From assembly GCA_023419055.1 (NCBI GenBank), contig JAEZYO010000389.1:1-12599 (forward strand): a stretch of 12,599 bases of DNA, written 5' to 3'. Positions within the stretch are counted from its first letter, which is position 1. Each line of letters begins with the position of its first letter. This DNA comes from Pseudomonadota bacterium. Its GTDB lineage: Bacteria; Myxococcota; Polyangia; Polyangiales; Polyangiaceae. The translations under genes and the position numbers were made by a program. This document shows, piece by piece, positions 6,898 through 12,599 of this stretch. Under the pieces are notes generated by a model. The model searched no databases. It saw only the letters and a list, made by a program, of their open reading frames with translations, and was not told the origin of the DNA.

Positions 6898-7236
6898 ATG
6901 GCAAACAAGTTCGCTGCGTTCCTTCAGGATAACAAGATCGACCCCCGGCGCCTCGTCGTCGCTTCGTCCGAGATCGAGAAGCTTCGACCCGAGGATCGCA
7001 AGGCCAAGCTGGCCAAGCGCCTGGCGAAGAAGAGCGGCGCCGCCCCGGCTGCTCCCGCCGAAGGTGAGAAGCCCGCGAAGCGTCGCTCCGGTCGCCCGGT
7101 GACGACCCAACTCGTCGCGGCCGCCGCTGCTGGAAAGCCCGTGTCGGGCCCCGGCAAGACCCGGATCTTGCGCGCGCTGAACCGCGTCCTCGAGCAGAAG
7201 AAGAAGAGCGCGGTCGAGCTCAAAGCGATTTTCTGA
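6898..7236 (+). CDS. Small basic Lys/Arg/Ala-rich protein of unknown function
   Basis: A 112-residue, strongly basic soluble protein with no signal peptide or membrane segment. The N-terminal part (1-47) looks helical (MANKFAAFLQDNKIDPRRL, then a Lys/Arg-rich stretch RPEDRKAKLAKRLAKK). A flexible Ala/Pro/Glu linker (48-60) leads to KRRSGRPVT (61-69), which recalls an AT-hook core. A C-terminal helix-like segment with KTRILRALNRVLEQKKK follows (87-103). The composition suggests nucleic-acid or ribosome association, which is inference only. The ATG at 6898 follows GAGG with 11-nt spacing. The frame shows the codon bias of a real gene and is followed by a hairpin with TTT at 7261-7313. Family not recognised. 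Confidence 0.8.
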   Translation: MANKFAAFLQDNKIDPRRLVVASSEIEKLRPEDRKAKLAKRLAKKSGAAPAAPAEGEKPAKRRSGRPVTTQLVAAAAAGKPVSGPGKTRILRALNRVLEQKKKSAVELKAIF

Positions 7237-7260
7237 TTCTCGACGCTTTCTGAAAACTTC

Positions 7261-7313
7261 GGCGGCTCCTTGCAACGAACCTGGTTGTGAGCCGAGCTAG
7301 CGGAGCCGCCTTT
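7261..7313 (+). terminator. Terminator-like stem after the small basic gene, with an alternative pairing
   Basis: GGCGGCTCC (7261-7269) and GGAGCCGCC (7302-7310) form a perfect 9-bp stem followed by TTT. The loop is 32 nt. The same left arm, via CGGCTC (7263-7268), can instead pair with GAGCCG (7289-7294), so the two folds exclude each other. It lies 24 nt after the TGA of the basic-protein gene. Confidence 0.5.
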
Positions 7314-7328
7314 GCCCCAGTGTGGGGC
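7314..7328 (+). terminator. GC-rich hairpin with short loop and AT-rich tail
   Basis: GCCCCA (7314-7319) and TGGGGC (7323-7328) form a 6-bp stem with a GTG triloop, followed by CATTTAT. This is the most terminator-like element in the spacer between the basic-protein gene and the sigma gene and probably insulates the two. Confidence 0.5.
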
Positions 7329-7335
7329 CATTTAT

Positions 7336-7386
7336 CGCTCGCCCCCACTCCCGGCGCCGTTGCGGACAGGGTGGGGGCTCCGAGCG
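7336..7386. repeat. Long inverted repeat upstream of the ECF sigma gene
   Basis: GCCCCCAC (7341-7348) pairs with GTGGGGGC (7371-7378). The stem extends with CGCTC (7336-7340) to GAGCG (7382-7386) across a 3-nt bulge, giving 13 bp with a 22-nt loop. It lies 50 nt before the likely sigma start. It could be an operator, part of a small RNA or a third terminator-like element; the sequence does not decide. Confidence 0.45.
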
Positions 7387-7436
7387 GAATCCCGCAATTC
7401 GAGCGCGAAGCCGGAGCGCGAGTTAGGCTTCGGGTC

Positions 7437-8066
7437 GTGGATGAATCGGAAGCGCTGATCGCGCGTTGCCAGGCGGGAGACCTGGGGGCGTTCACCGAGC
7501 TCTTCCGGCTCCACCAGAAGCAGGTGGCTCGTCTCGTGGTGAGGCTCGGGGCGCGCTCCGCGGACCTGGAAGATCTCGTGCAGGAGGTCTTCGTCCAGGT
7601 ACACCGTAGCCTTCCGGACTTCCGGGGACAGTCACGCTTCTCCACCTGGCTGTATCGGGTGACGGTGAACGTCGTCCTGATGCACCGCCGATCGCAGCGC
7701 AGCCGGCCGGTGCTGACGGACGCGCTGCCCTGGGGCAAAGAGCACTCCGACCAGGCCCTGCCGGACGAGGAAGTTTCACGGCAGCGCCGCGTCGCGGCGC
7801 TCTATCGCTTGCTCGATCGCCTGACCGACAAGAAGCGCGCGGTGTTCGTGCTGCACGAGCTCGAGGGGCTCGCGCCCGCGGAGATCTCGAAGGTCGTGGG
7901 GGCGCCCGTGCTCACGGTGCGGACGCGGCTGTTCTACGCGCGTCGGGAGATCGCGGCCCTGATGCGAGAAGAGCCGTCGCTCGCCGCGCTCGCGGACGAG
8001 CTTGCGACTCCCGAGGCGCCCAAGCCGGCTCGATCGACGAGAGTTCCCCAAAAGGAGCCGGTCTGA
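7437..8066 (+). CDS. ECF-type RNA polymerase sigma factor
   Basis: A 209-residue two-domain sigma factor. Region 2 covers about 5-85, with DLEDLVQEVFVQV (43-55) for core binding and FSTWLYRVTVNVVLMHRR (68-85) for -10 recognition. A short acidic linker leads to region 4 (about 117-175), with LTDKKRAVFVLHELEGL and the helix-turn-helix EISKVVGAPVLTVRTRLFYAR (last Arg 169). The C-terminal tail (180-209) is Pro/Ala-rich. The frame is open back to 7287, but that stretch holds the inverted repeats, so GTG at 7437 is the preferred start. It has no clear SD; a TAGGCT (7424-7429) 7 nt upstream could be the -10 of a leaderless transcript. The stop shares one base with the start of the FecR-like gene, as expected for a sigma/anti-sigma pair. 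Confidence 0.9.
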   Translation: MDESEALIARCQAGDLGAFTELFRLHQKQVARLVVRLGARSADLEDLVQEVFVQVHRSLPDFRGQSRFSTWLYRVTVNVVLMHRRSQRSRPVLTDALPWGKEHSDQALPDEEVSRQRRVAALYRLLDRLTDKKRAVFVLHELEGLAPAEISKVVGAPVLTVRTRLFYARREIAALMREEPSLAALADELATPEAPKPARSTRVPQKEPV

Positions 8067-9133
8067 TGTCGCGCGGCGAAGAAGCGAGCGCGCTCGGGCC
8101 GGAGGAGCGCGCGCTGCTCCAGGTAGCGAACGAAGAGCGCCACTTGCCGGGGCCCGAGATCGACGCCGAGCTCGTCGAGAGTCGAGTGCTCCGCAAGATC
8201 ACGGCCGAGGCTCCTCCGAGAAGGAGAGCGCCGAAGCTGCCCGTCGCGATCGCCGCGGCGTTCCTCGTGGCCGCGGGCGTGGCCGTGAGCTTCGGCCTGA
8301 AGCATCACGGAACTCAGGCGGCGTCGTCGGCCAGCGCGGAGCACACGCAGGCGCTCGCGGGCGAGAAGCTCGCGCTCGGTGAAATCGTCGTCGCGGGTGC
8401 CTCGCCGCTCACGGTCGAGCACGCGGGACACGCGCGCTGGACGCTTTCGAAAGGGAGCCGGGCTACTCTCGAGCGGCGTGACTCGGTGGTCGTCGTGCGC
8501 CTGCTCGCAGGCGAGCTCGAAGCGGACGTTTTGCCGCGTCCGGTGCCGGAGACCTTCGTCGTGGAAGCGAGCACGGTGCGCGCCGCCGTCCACGGCACGC
8601 ACTTCGTCGTGAAGTACCGATCCGATGGCGTCTACGTCGGCGTCAGTGATGGCGTGGTCATGGTGACGCGCCAGGGGACGGGTGATTCGACGCCGCTCCG
8701 CGCGCCCGCTGACCAGACTTTCGTGGTGGACGAGCAGCCTCCGAGCGCTGCTCCCGCGGTACGCAGCCCGTCCTCGCCAGTCACCCCTCCGCACGCCGCA
8801 GCGCGCCCGGCGGCGCACGTCCCCGCAGCGCCCGGCGCGGCGCTCCCGGAAGAGCCGCCGATCTCGGCGGTCGAAGCGGGGGTGAGCGAGGTGGTGAGCG
8901 CCGTTCAGCGCTGCTTCGTGTCGAGCTCGACTGCCGACTCCGAGGTGCAGGTCTCCGTCAGGAGCACGGTGTCGTTCCGGGTGCTGCCGAACGGTGAGCT
9001 CCGCGACATCCGCTTCGAGCCGCCGCTCTCACCGAACGCCACCGCGTGCGCCCGCGCGGAGCTCGGTGCGGTGCGTTTCTCCGAGAGCCGTCAGGGCATC
9101 GCGCTGAGCCGCGTGCTCGAGCTCGAGCGCTGA
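8066..9133 (+). CDS. FecR-domain membrane protein, probable anti-sigma partner with a C-terminal two-Cys domain
   Basis: A 355-residue protein with a short cytoplasmic part (1-57), one membrane helix (about 58-79), a FecR-like periplasmic domain (about 95-222; TVRAAVHGTHFVVKY and VGVSDGVVMV are typical), a Pro/Ala-rich linker (224-266) and a C-terminal domain (267-355) with VQRCF (C283), SFRVLPNGEL and ATACARAEL (C328). That last domain resembles the AgmX/TonB-C-like modules common in myxobacteria. The layout implies that it holds the adjacent sigma factor and senses an envelope signal, by analogy with FecI/FecR; the classical cytoplasmic anti-sigma zinc motif is absent. ATG at 8066 overlaps the sigma stop (TGATG), with AGGAG 8 nt upstream. 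Confidence 0.85.
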   Translation: MSRGEEASALGPEERALLQVANEERHLPGPEIDAELVESRVLRKITAEAPPRRRAPKLPVAIAAAFLVAAGVAVSFGLKHHGTQAASSASAEHTQALAGEKLALGEIVVAGASPLTVEHAGHARWTLSKGSRATLERRDSVVVVRLLAGELEADVLPRPVPETFVVEASTVRAAVHGTHFVVKYRSDGVYVGVSDGVVMVTRQGTGDSTPLRAPADQTFVVDEQPPSAAPAVRSPSSPVTPPHAAARPAAHVPAAPGAALPEEPPISAVEAGVSEVVSAVQRCFVSSSTADSEVQVSVRSTVSFRVLPNGELRDIRFEPPLSPNATACARAELGAVRFSESRQGIALSRVLELER

Positions 9134-9199
9134 CCGTTTCTTCGGGTTCGAGCCCTTGACCTGATTGCCTCCATCGCGCGCCACCACTACTGATGCCGC

Positions 9200-10087
9200 A
9201 TGGGATCGCTCTACGAGCGGGCGGAGCGGTGGGAAGGAGCTCTGGGAAGTGAACGGCTCGAGCTGTCGCTCGTTCACGTCAAGAACGGAGGGGCAGGCCC
9301 GCGCCTGCTGCTCCTGCACGGAAACCCGGGCACGCTCGATGACTTCGCCGCGCTAGTCCCGCACCTCTCGTTCGCCGGGGAGCTCTTGCTGGTCGATCTG
9401 CCTGGCTTCGGTAAGAGTCCGCCGGCCAAGGATCCGCAAACCATGACTTTGGCCGGGCTCGCGCGCGCGGCGCTCGCGGTCACTGACTCACTCGGTTGGC
9501 AGACCTTCGAGGTGGTGGGGCACAGTCACGGCGGCGGCGTGGCACAGGCCCTGGCGTGGGGATCCAGTCAGCGCGTCCGGCGCCTTCTGCTGCTCGGCTC
9601 GCTCGGCTTTCCGGCGCACTCCGCGTACCGACAGCTCGCCCTACCGGGGGCCGGTGCGGCCATGCGGCTCATCGCAAGCTGCGTGGGTTTGCCCGGCGCA
9701 AGGGCCTGGCTCAAGGCCGTACAGAAGGGCATCGCCCAGAAGGCTTTCTACCCGGAGCCGCTCCCCGACGGTCGGCTCGAGCGCGAGGTCGAGCGGATCC
9801 TGTCCGCGCCGACCATTCTGAGCAGCATGGTCGATGTCGCGAAGGGCGGGCCCTGCGCGGAGCTCGCGCAGAACGTCGCGAGCATCGCGAGCCCCACGAT
9901 TTTCCTGCACGGTGAGTCGGATCGGCTCGTTCCTGCTCGACACAGCCGGCATTTGCACGAGCTCCGGGTCGCCGCCGGGCGCGACTCCGGGTTCGAGCTG
10001 GTCGCCGGTGCGGGCCACATGCTACCCGTCACTCACGCCGATCTCGTCGCTCGGCGCCTGCGAGGGTTGAGCGCGCCCTTCGCTTGA
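9200..10087 (+). CDS. Alpha/beta-fold hydrolase
   Basis: A 295-residue cytoplasmic serine hydrolase with a complete apparent triad. It has the oxyanion-type HGNPG (40-44), the nucleophile elbow GHSHGG (107-112; S109), an acid in ESDRLVP (D241) and the base in GAGHML (H273). DLPGFGKS (66-73) is the usual strand-4 turn motif. A cap region lies at about 140-215. Substrate is unknown; esterase, C-C hydrolase or haloalkane dehalogenase-like chemistry cannot be separated. No signal peptide. ATG at 9200 lacks an SD. TTGCCT (9165-9170), 17 nt, then TACTGA (9188-9193) sits 6 nt before the ATG, so a leaderless mRNA is possible but the -10 is poor. The gene lies 66 nt after the FecR gene and converges on the lipoprotein gene. 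Confidence 0.9.
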   Translation: MGSLYERAERWEGALGSERLELSLVHVKNGGAGPRLLLLHGNPGTLDDFAALVPHLSFAGELLLVDLPGFGKSPPAKDPQTMTLAGLARAALAVTDSLGWQTFEVVGHSHGGGVAQALAWGSSQRVRRLLLLGSLGFPAHSAYRQLALPGAGAAMRLIASCVGLPGARAWLKAVQKGIAQKAFYPEPLPDGRLEREVERILSAPTILSSMVDVAKGGPCAELAQNVASIASPTIFLHGESDRLVPARHSRHLHELRVAAGRDSGFELVAGAGHMLPVTHADLVARRLRGLSAPFA

Positions 10088-10094
10088 AGCGAAG
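10078..10094. terminator. Hairpin between convergent genes
   Basis: CTTCGC (10078-10083) and GCGAAG (10089-10094) form a 6-bp stem with a 5-nt loop that contains the hydrolase stop codon. Only 9 nt separate the convergent stops, so it could act in both directions. There is no T-tract on either side. Confidence 0.4.
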
Positions 10095-10096
10095 CT

Positions 10097-10480
10097 CTAC
10101 CGCTCGCGGCGAAACACGATGGCGCGGCCTTCGCCGACCATCCAGCGCAAGCTGTCCTCGTTGTCGAGCTTGAGCTGCACCGTGTCGGGCTTGCCTTCCT
10201 TGCGATCGACCGCCAGGCGCACGTCGTTGTTGTGCACGCTCGTCACCTTGTAGACCGAGGAGCGGGGCTCCTCTGCCGGGATCGAGACGGTGAACGAGCT
10301 GCCGGCGAACTCGAAGAGCACACCCTTCGCCCAGCCCGTGGCGGCCGCGACGTCGCGGTCGTCGAAGTTTTCGACCGCTTGTCCGAACCAGCGGCCCTCG
10401 AGCTTGCGCTGGAGGGGGTGCCCGCAACCGAGCAATGAGAGACTTGCAGCAACGACCAGGACTCCAACCGTGGAGCGCAT
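10097..10480 (-). CDS. Small lipoprotein, unknown function
   Basis: A 127-residue protein with a signal peptide ending in a good lipobox, LLGC with Cys19, so it is lipid-anchored in the envelope. The mature part contains KLEGRWFGQAVENFDD (26-41) and, later, alternating strands (FEFAGSSFTVSI, YKVTSVHNNDVRLAV, DTVQLKLDN, SLRWMVGEGRAIVFRR), which suggest a small beta-barrel or lipocalin-like fold. This is read from pattern only. ATG at 10480 is chosen because it begins the signal peptide; a longer open frame to 10741 overlaps the next gene and is not real. There is no SD, and a promoter-like TACGAT sits 6 nt upstream. Confidence 0.82.
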   Translation of the reverse strand: MRSTVGVLVVAASLSLLGCGHPLQRKLEGRWFGQAVENFDDRDVAAATGWAKGVLFEFAGSSFTVSIPAEEPRSSVYKVTSVHNNDVRLAVDRKEGKPDTVQLKLDNEDSLRWMVGEGRAIVFRRER

Positions 10481-10486
10481 TTCCGG

Positions 10487-10515
10487 ATCGTACTGACCCG
10501 AACCACCTTTGACTA
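10487..10515 (-). promoter_or_regulatory. Promoter candidate for the lipoprotein gene, leaderless geometry
   Basis: On the minus strand TAGTCA (10515-10510) and TACGAT (10492-10487) are 17 nt apart; each matches 4 of 6 sigma70 consensus bases. The -10 ends 6 nt before the ATG at 10480, so transcription would start at or next to the A of the start codon. This fits the absence of an SD. Just upstream, CACCC-CAAA-GGGTG (10537-10524) is a weak hairpin after the BtuF-like stop. Confidence 0.45.
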
Positions 10516-10548
10516 CATTTGTGCACCCTTTGGGGTGACTTCGATAAG

Positions 10549-11328
10549 TCAGGGGTTTGCCAGCACTTCCGCCACGATCTGCCGGAAAGCTCGGTAGCCC
10601 TCCACGAGGCGCGGCCCGGGGCGGCCGAGGTAAGCCTCCGGCACGCAGTAGACCCGCCCCCGCTCGAGGGCCCGCAGCCCCTGAAGGGCAGGGCGGCGGT
10701 AGACCACGTCGGGGCGGTACTTCTCGGGCCGGACGCCGCACCAGGAGATCACGATCGCGTCGGGATCGAGGCGAGCGACCTCATCGTCGCTGAGCGGGGT
10801 GCTCTTCACGTCGCGCGCGCCGATGGGGTTCGCGGCGCCGGCGGCGTTCAGGAGGTCGGTGACCCAGCTTCGGGCGCCGGGGGCGATCACGGGCTTGGGC
10901 CACCACTCGACCAGGATCTTCGGGCGTCCCGTGTCGGCGGGCCCCGCGGTGGCGTCGATTTCGCCGCGGAGTCGCGCGCTCAGGGCCTCCGCCTCGGCGG
11001 TTCGGCCGAGGGCCGCGCCGATGAGCCGGATGTCGGCGTGCACGTCCTCGAGCGAGATCGGCTCGGGCGCGATGAACGCGAGGCCGCTCTCCTCTAGCGC
11101 CTGCACGTTGCGCTCGTGTCCGGGCACCGTGAGCGAGGCCACCACGAGATCCGGCTTCAGTGCTCGAATCTTCTCGATATCGACGCGGAGGTCGGGCCCG
11201 ACGCGCGGAAGGCTACCCACGACCTCGACGGGATAGTCGCTGTGGTCGTCCACGCCCACCAGAGACTCCGCCGCGCCGAGCGCGCAGATGATCTCGGTGT
11301 TGGAGCAGGCCAGGGATACGACTCGCAT
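10549..11328 (-). CDS. BtuF-like periplasmic-binding-protein fold without signal peptide
   Basis: A 259-residue protein of the helical-backbone ABC binding-protein group (BtuF/TroA-like, class III). The N-terminus has the family's VVSLACSNTEIICALG (3-18) and VGVDDHSDYP (24-33). RALKPDLVVAS (55-65) ends the first lobe motif, and EWWPKPVIAPG (141-151) with WVTDLLNAAG (155-164) opens the second lobe. Family relatives bind cobalamin or metal-siderophore complexes in the periplasm. Here the first residues are already strand one of the fold, and ATG at 11328 has a good SD (GAGGA, 3-5 nt), so export by a normal signal peptide is unlikely. No BtuC/BtuD genes are visible. A cytoplasmic cobalamin-binding or degenerate role is inferred. 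The neighbour upstream is a divergent transporter. Confidence 0.85.
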   Translation of the reverse strand: MRVVSLACSNTEIICALGAAESLVGVDDHSDYPVEVVGSLPRVGPDLRVDIEKIRALKPDLVVASLTVPGHERNVQALEESGLAFIAPEPISLEDVHADIRLIGAALGRTAEAEALSARLRGEIDATAGPADTGRPKILVEWWPKPVIAPGARSWVTDLLNAAGAANPIGARDVKSTPLSDDEVARLDPDAIVISWCGVRPEKYRPDVVYRRPALQGLRALERGRVYCVPEAYLGRPGPRLVEGYRAFRQIVAEVLANP

Positions 11329-11355
11329 GAATCCTCGTGCCGCGTAGACTCGCAG

Positions 11356-11389
11356 CTTTTCGCGATCGCCACGATCATAGCGCGAAGAG
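11356..11389. promoter_or_regulatory. Inverted repeat in a divergent intergenic region
   Basis: CTTTTCGCG (11356-11364) and CGCGAAGAG (11381-11389) match in inverted order at 8 of 9 positions, with a 16-nt spacer. It lies between the divergent BtuF-like gene and the transporter gene (110-nt gap), a usual place for a shared operator. No conserved cobalamin riboswitch box was seen, and the gap is too short for one. Confidence 0.3.
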
Positions 11390-11438
11390 GGCGGTGCTTG
11401 ACGGCTTCGGCCGGGCAGAGGAAGGCTCGTTCGACCTT

Positions 11439-12599
11439 ATGTCAGGGAGAAGCGAGAGCCAGGGCCGGCCGGCGACCGCCTGGATCGTGACCTGGATCGC
11501 GTACGCGAGCTACTACGCGGGCCGGAAGGGGTTCAGCGTCTCCAAGAAGACGATCCGCGACGAGCTCGGCGTGAGCGAGTCTGCGCTCGGCGCCATCGAC
11601 ACGGTCTACCTCGCCGCCTACGCGCTGGGTCAGTTCGTGAGCGGAGCGCTCGGTGATCGGGTCGGTTCCCGGCGCCTGATCAGCGTCGGGATGCTGCTTT
11701 CGGCCGCAGCTTGCGGCGCCTTCGCGAGCGCGAGCACCGCCATCCTGTTCGGTGTCTTCTTCACGCTGAACGGCTTCGCGCAGGCGACGGGTTGGCCCGG
11801 CACGACCAAGGCGATGGCCGAGTGGACCACGGTCGACAATCGCGGAAGCGTCATGTCCTTTTGGGCCACCTGCTACCAGGTGGGAGGGCTCGCGGCGTCC
11901 TGGGCTTGTGGCTTCTTGCTGGCGAAATACGGCTGGCGCTCGACGTTCATCGCGCCCGCGGTGTGGATGGCGTTGGTCGCGATCCTCGTCTACGCCTTCT
12001 TGCGCCCGGGGCCGGGCGCCGGCGCTTCGAGCGAGCAGGAGGGGCCGTCGCCGGAAGACATCGTGAAGCTCCGTCGCGAAGCGCAGCGACAGGTGCTCCG
12101 GAGCCCCGCGCTCTGGTCCTACGGCGCAAGCTACTTCTTCATCAAGTTCGTCCGCTACGCGATCCTCTTCTGGATGCCGTACTACCTCTCGAACACGCTG
12201 CATTACTCCGGCAAGCAAGCGGCGCTCGTGTCGACGGCGTTCGAAGTCGGTGGAACGCTCGGCGTCATCGTCATCGGCAACGTCTCCGACCGGGTGCGCC
12301 GCCTCTCGCGGCCCGCTCTCTCGTTGCTCTCGCTCGTCGGGCTCGGCTTCGCGCTGCTCCTCTACTGGCGCGTCGAAACTTCCGGCTGGGTCGCGAACAT
12401 CCTCGCTCTCTCGCTGATCGGCGCGCTCCTGTTCGCCCCCGACTCGCTGCTTTCGGGCGCTTCGGCGCAGGACGCGGGAGGCCCCCACGCCGCGGCGACG
12501 GCGACCGGTATGGTGAACGGTGTCGGCTCGGTCGGGGCCATCCTGGTCGGGGCCATCTTGCCGCAGCTCAGTAAGTCGTGGGGATGGGGAGTGCTCTTC
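11439..12599 (+). CDS. MFS transporter of the organophosphate:phosphate antiporter (GlpT/UhpT-like) family, partial
   Basis: A frame open to the window end, 387 residues seen; relatives are about 430-460. Several hydrophobic membrane segments are visible, with the MFS loop GDRVGSRR (72-79), GWP (118-120), SFWATCYQVGG (140-150) and YGWRSTF (164-170). YASYYAGRKGFS (22-33) and FVRYAILFWMPYYL (237-250) match the first and seventh helices of GlpT. R28 and R239 align with the two phosphate-binding arginines of GlpT (R45, R269). The GlpT His in helix 5 is Tyr146 here, so the substrate may differ. It likely exchanges a phosphorylated solute for phosphate in the inner membrane. ATG at 11439; a purine-rich AGAGGAAGG lies rather far (about 14 nt) upstream. 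The gene is divergent from the BtuF-like gene. Confidence 0.88.
   Translation, partial: MSGRSESQGRPATAWIVTWIAYASYYAGRKGFSVSKKTIRDELGVSESALGAIDTVYLAAYALGQFVSGALGDRVGSRRLISVGMLLSAAACGAFASASTAILFGVFFTLNGFAQATGWPGTTKAMAEWTTVDNRGSVMSFWATCYQVGGLAASWACGFLLAKYGWRSTFIAPAVWMALVAILVYAFLRPGPGAGASSEQEGPSPEDIVKLRREAQRQVLRSPALWSYGASYFFIKFVRYAILFWMPYYLSNTLHYSGKQAALVSTAFEVGGTLGVIVIGNVSDRVRRLSRPALSLLSLVGLGFALLLYWRVETSGWVANILALSLIGALLFAPDSLLSGASAQDAGGPHAAATATGMVNGVGSVGAILVGAILPQLSKSWGWGVLF

Noticed and set aside
7287..7436. N-terminal extension of the sigma factor frame
   Set aside because: The extra 50 residues do not resemble sigma region 1 and the DNA there holds strong inverted repeats; GTG at 7437 fits the domain start.
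7934..8818. 294-residue minus-strand frame opposite the sigma/FecR genes
   Set aside because: Low-complexity Arg/Ala/His-rich translation without motifs, antisense to two clear genes.
11329..11438. Cobalamin riboswitch before the BtuF-like gene
   Set aside because: The gap is only 110 nt and no conserved B12-box-like sequence was seen.
1..12599. Mobile elements, CRISPR arrays, tRNA or rRNA genes
   Set aside because: No transposase, integrase, direct-repeat array or RNA-gene signature was found on reading both strands.

Overview
The window is high-GC DNA, and its genes have the look of a myxobacterium (Myxococcota, probably Polyangiales). There is a large secreted multidomain protease with a cysteine-rich segment, an ECF sigma factor paired with a FecR-type membrane protein that ends in a myxobacterial-type two-cysteine domain, a short lipoprotein, and several genes without a good Shine-Dalgarno site that may be leaderless. 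No mobile element, CRISPR array, rRNA or tRNA was seen. Long antisense frames opposite real genes are high-GC artefacts.

Left part (1-3439): an intergenic edge with two strong inverted repeats, then a 1089-residue exported metalloprotease on the minus strand. It has two discoidin-like modules, two fibronectin III modules, an HELGH peptidase domain, an Ig-like module, a Cys-rich segment and a C-terminal binding-type module.

Middle left (3652-6756): a tight minus-strand operon, in transcription order purine nucleoside phosphorylase, cytidine deaminase, Asp/Glu leucyltransferase (Bpt), an uncharacterised methyltransferase-like protein, and a 78-residue membrane protein. Junctions are 8 bp overlap, 4 nt gap, 4 bp overlap (TTGA) and 4 bp overlap (TTGA). 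The last two genes appear to start at TTG. The operon joins nucleoside salvage to N-degron tagging and two unknown proteins. A hairpin at 3570-3594 may end it.

Middle right (6898-9133): a small Lys/Arg/Ala-rich protein, divergent from the salvage operon. A 200-nt spacer with three consecutive inverted repeats follows, then an ECF sigma factor whose stop overlaps the start of its FecR-like partner, a likely cell-surface signalling pair.

Right part (9200-12599): an alpha/beta hydrolase convergent with a minus-strand lipoprotein, then a minus-strand BtuF-like binding protein without a signal peptide. Divergent from that is an organophosphate:phosphate antiporter-family transporter cut by the window end. 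There is no gene-free stretch over 300 bases; the largest gaps are 3440-3651 and 7237-7436.

The least explained items are the methyltransferase-like protein and small membrane protein hidden behind TTGA junctions, the structured spacer before the sigma gene, and the signal-less BtuF-like protein. No wholly new system can be shown from the sequence alone.
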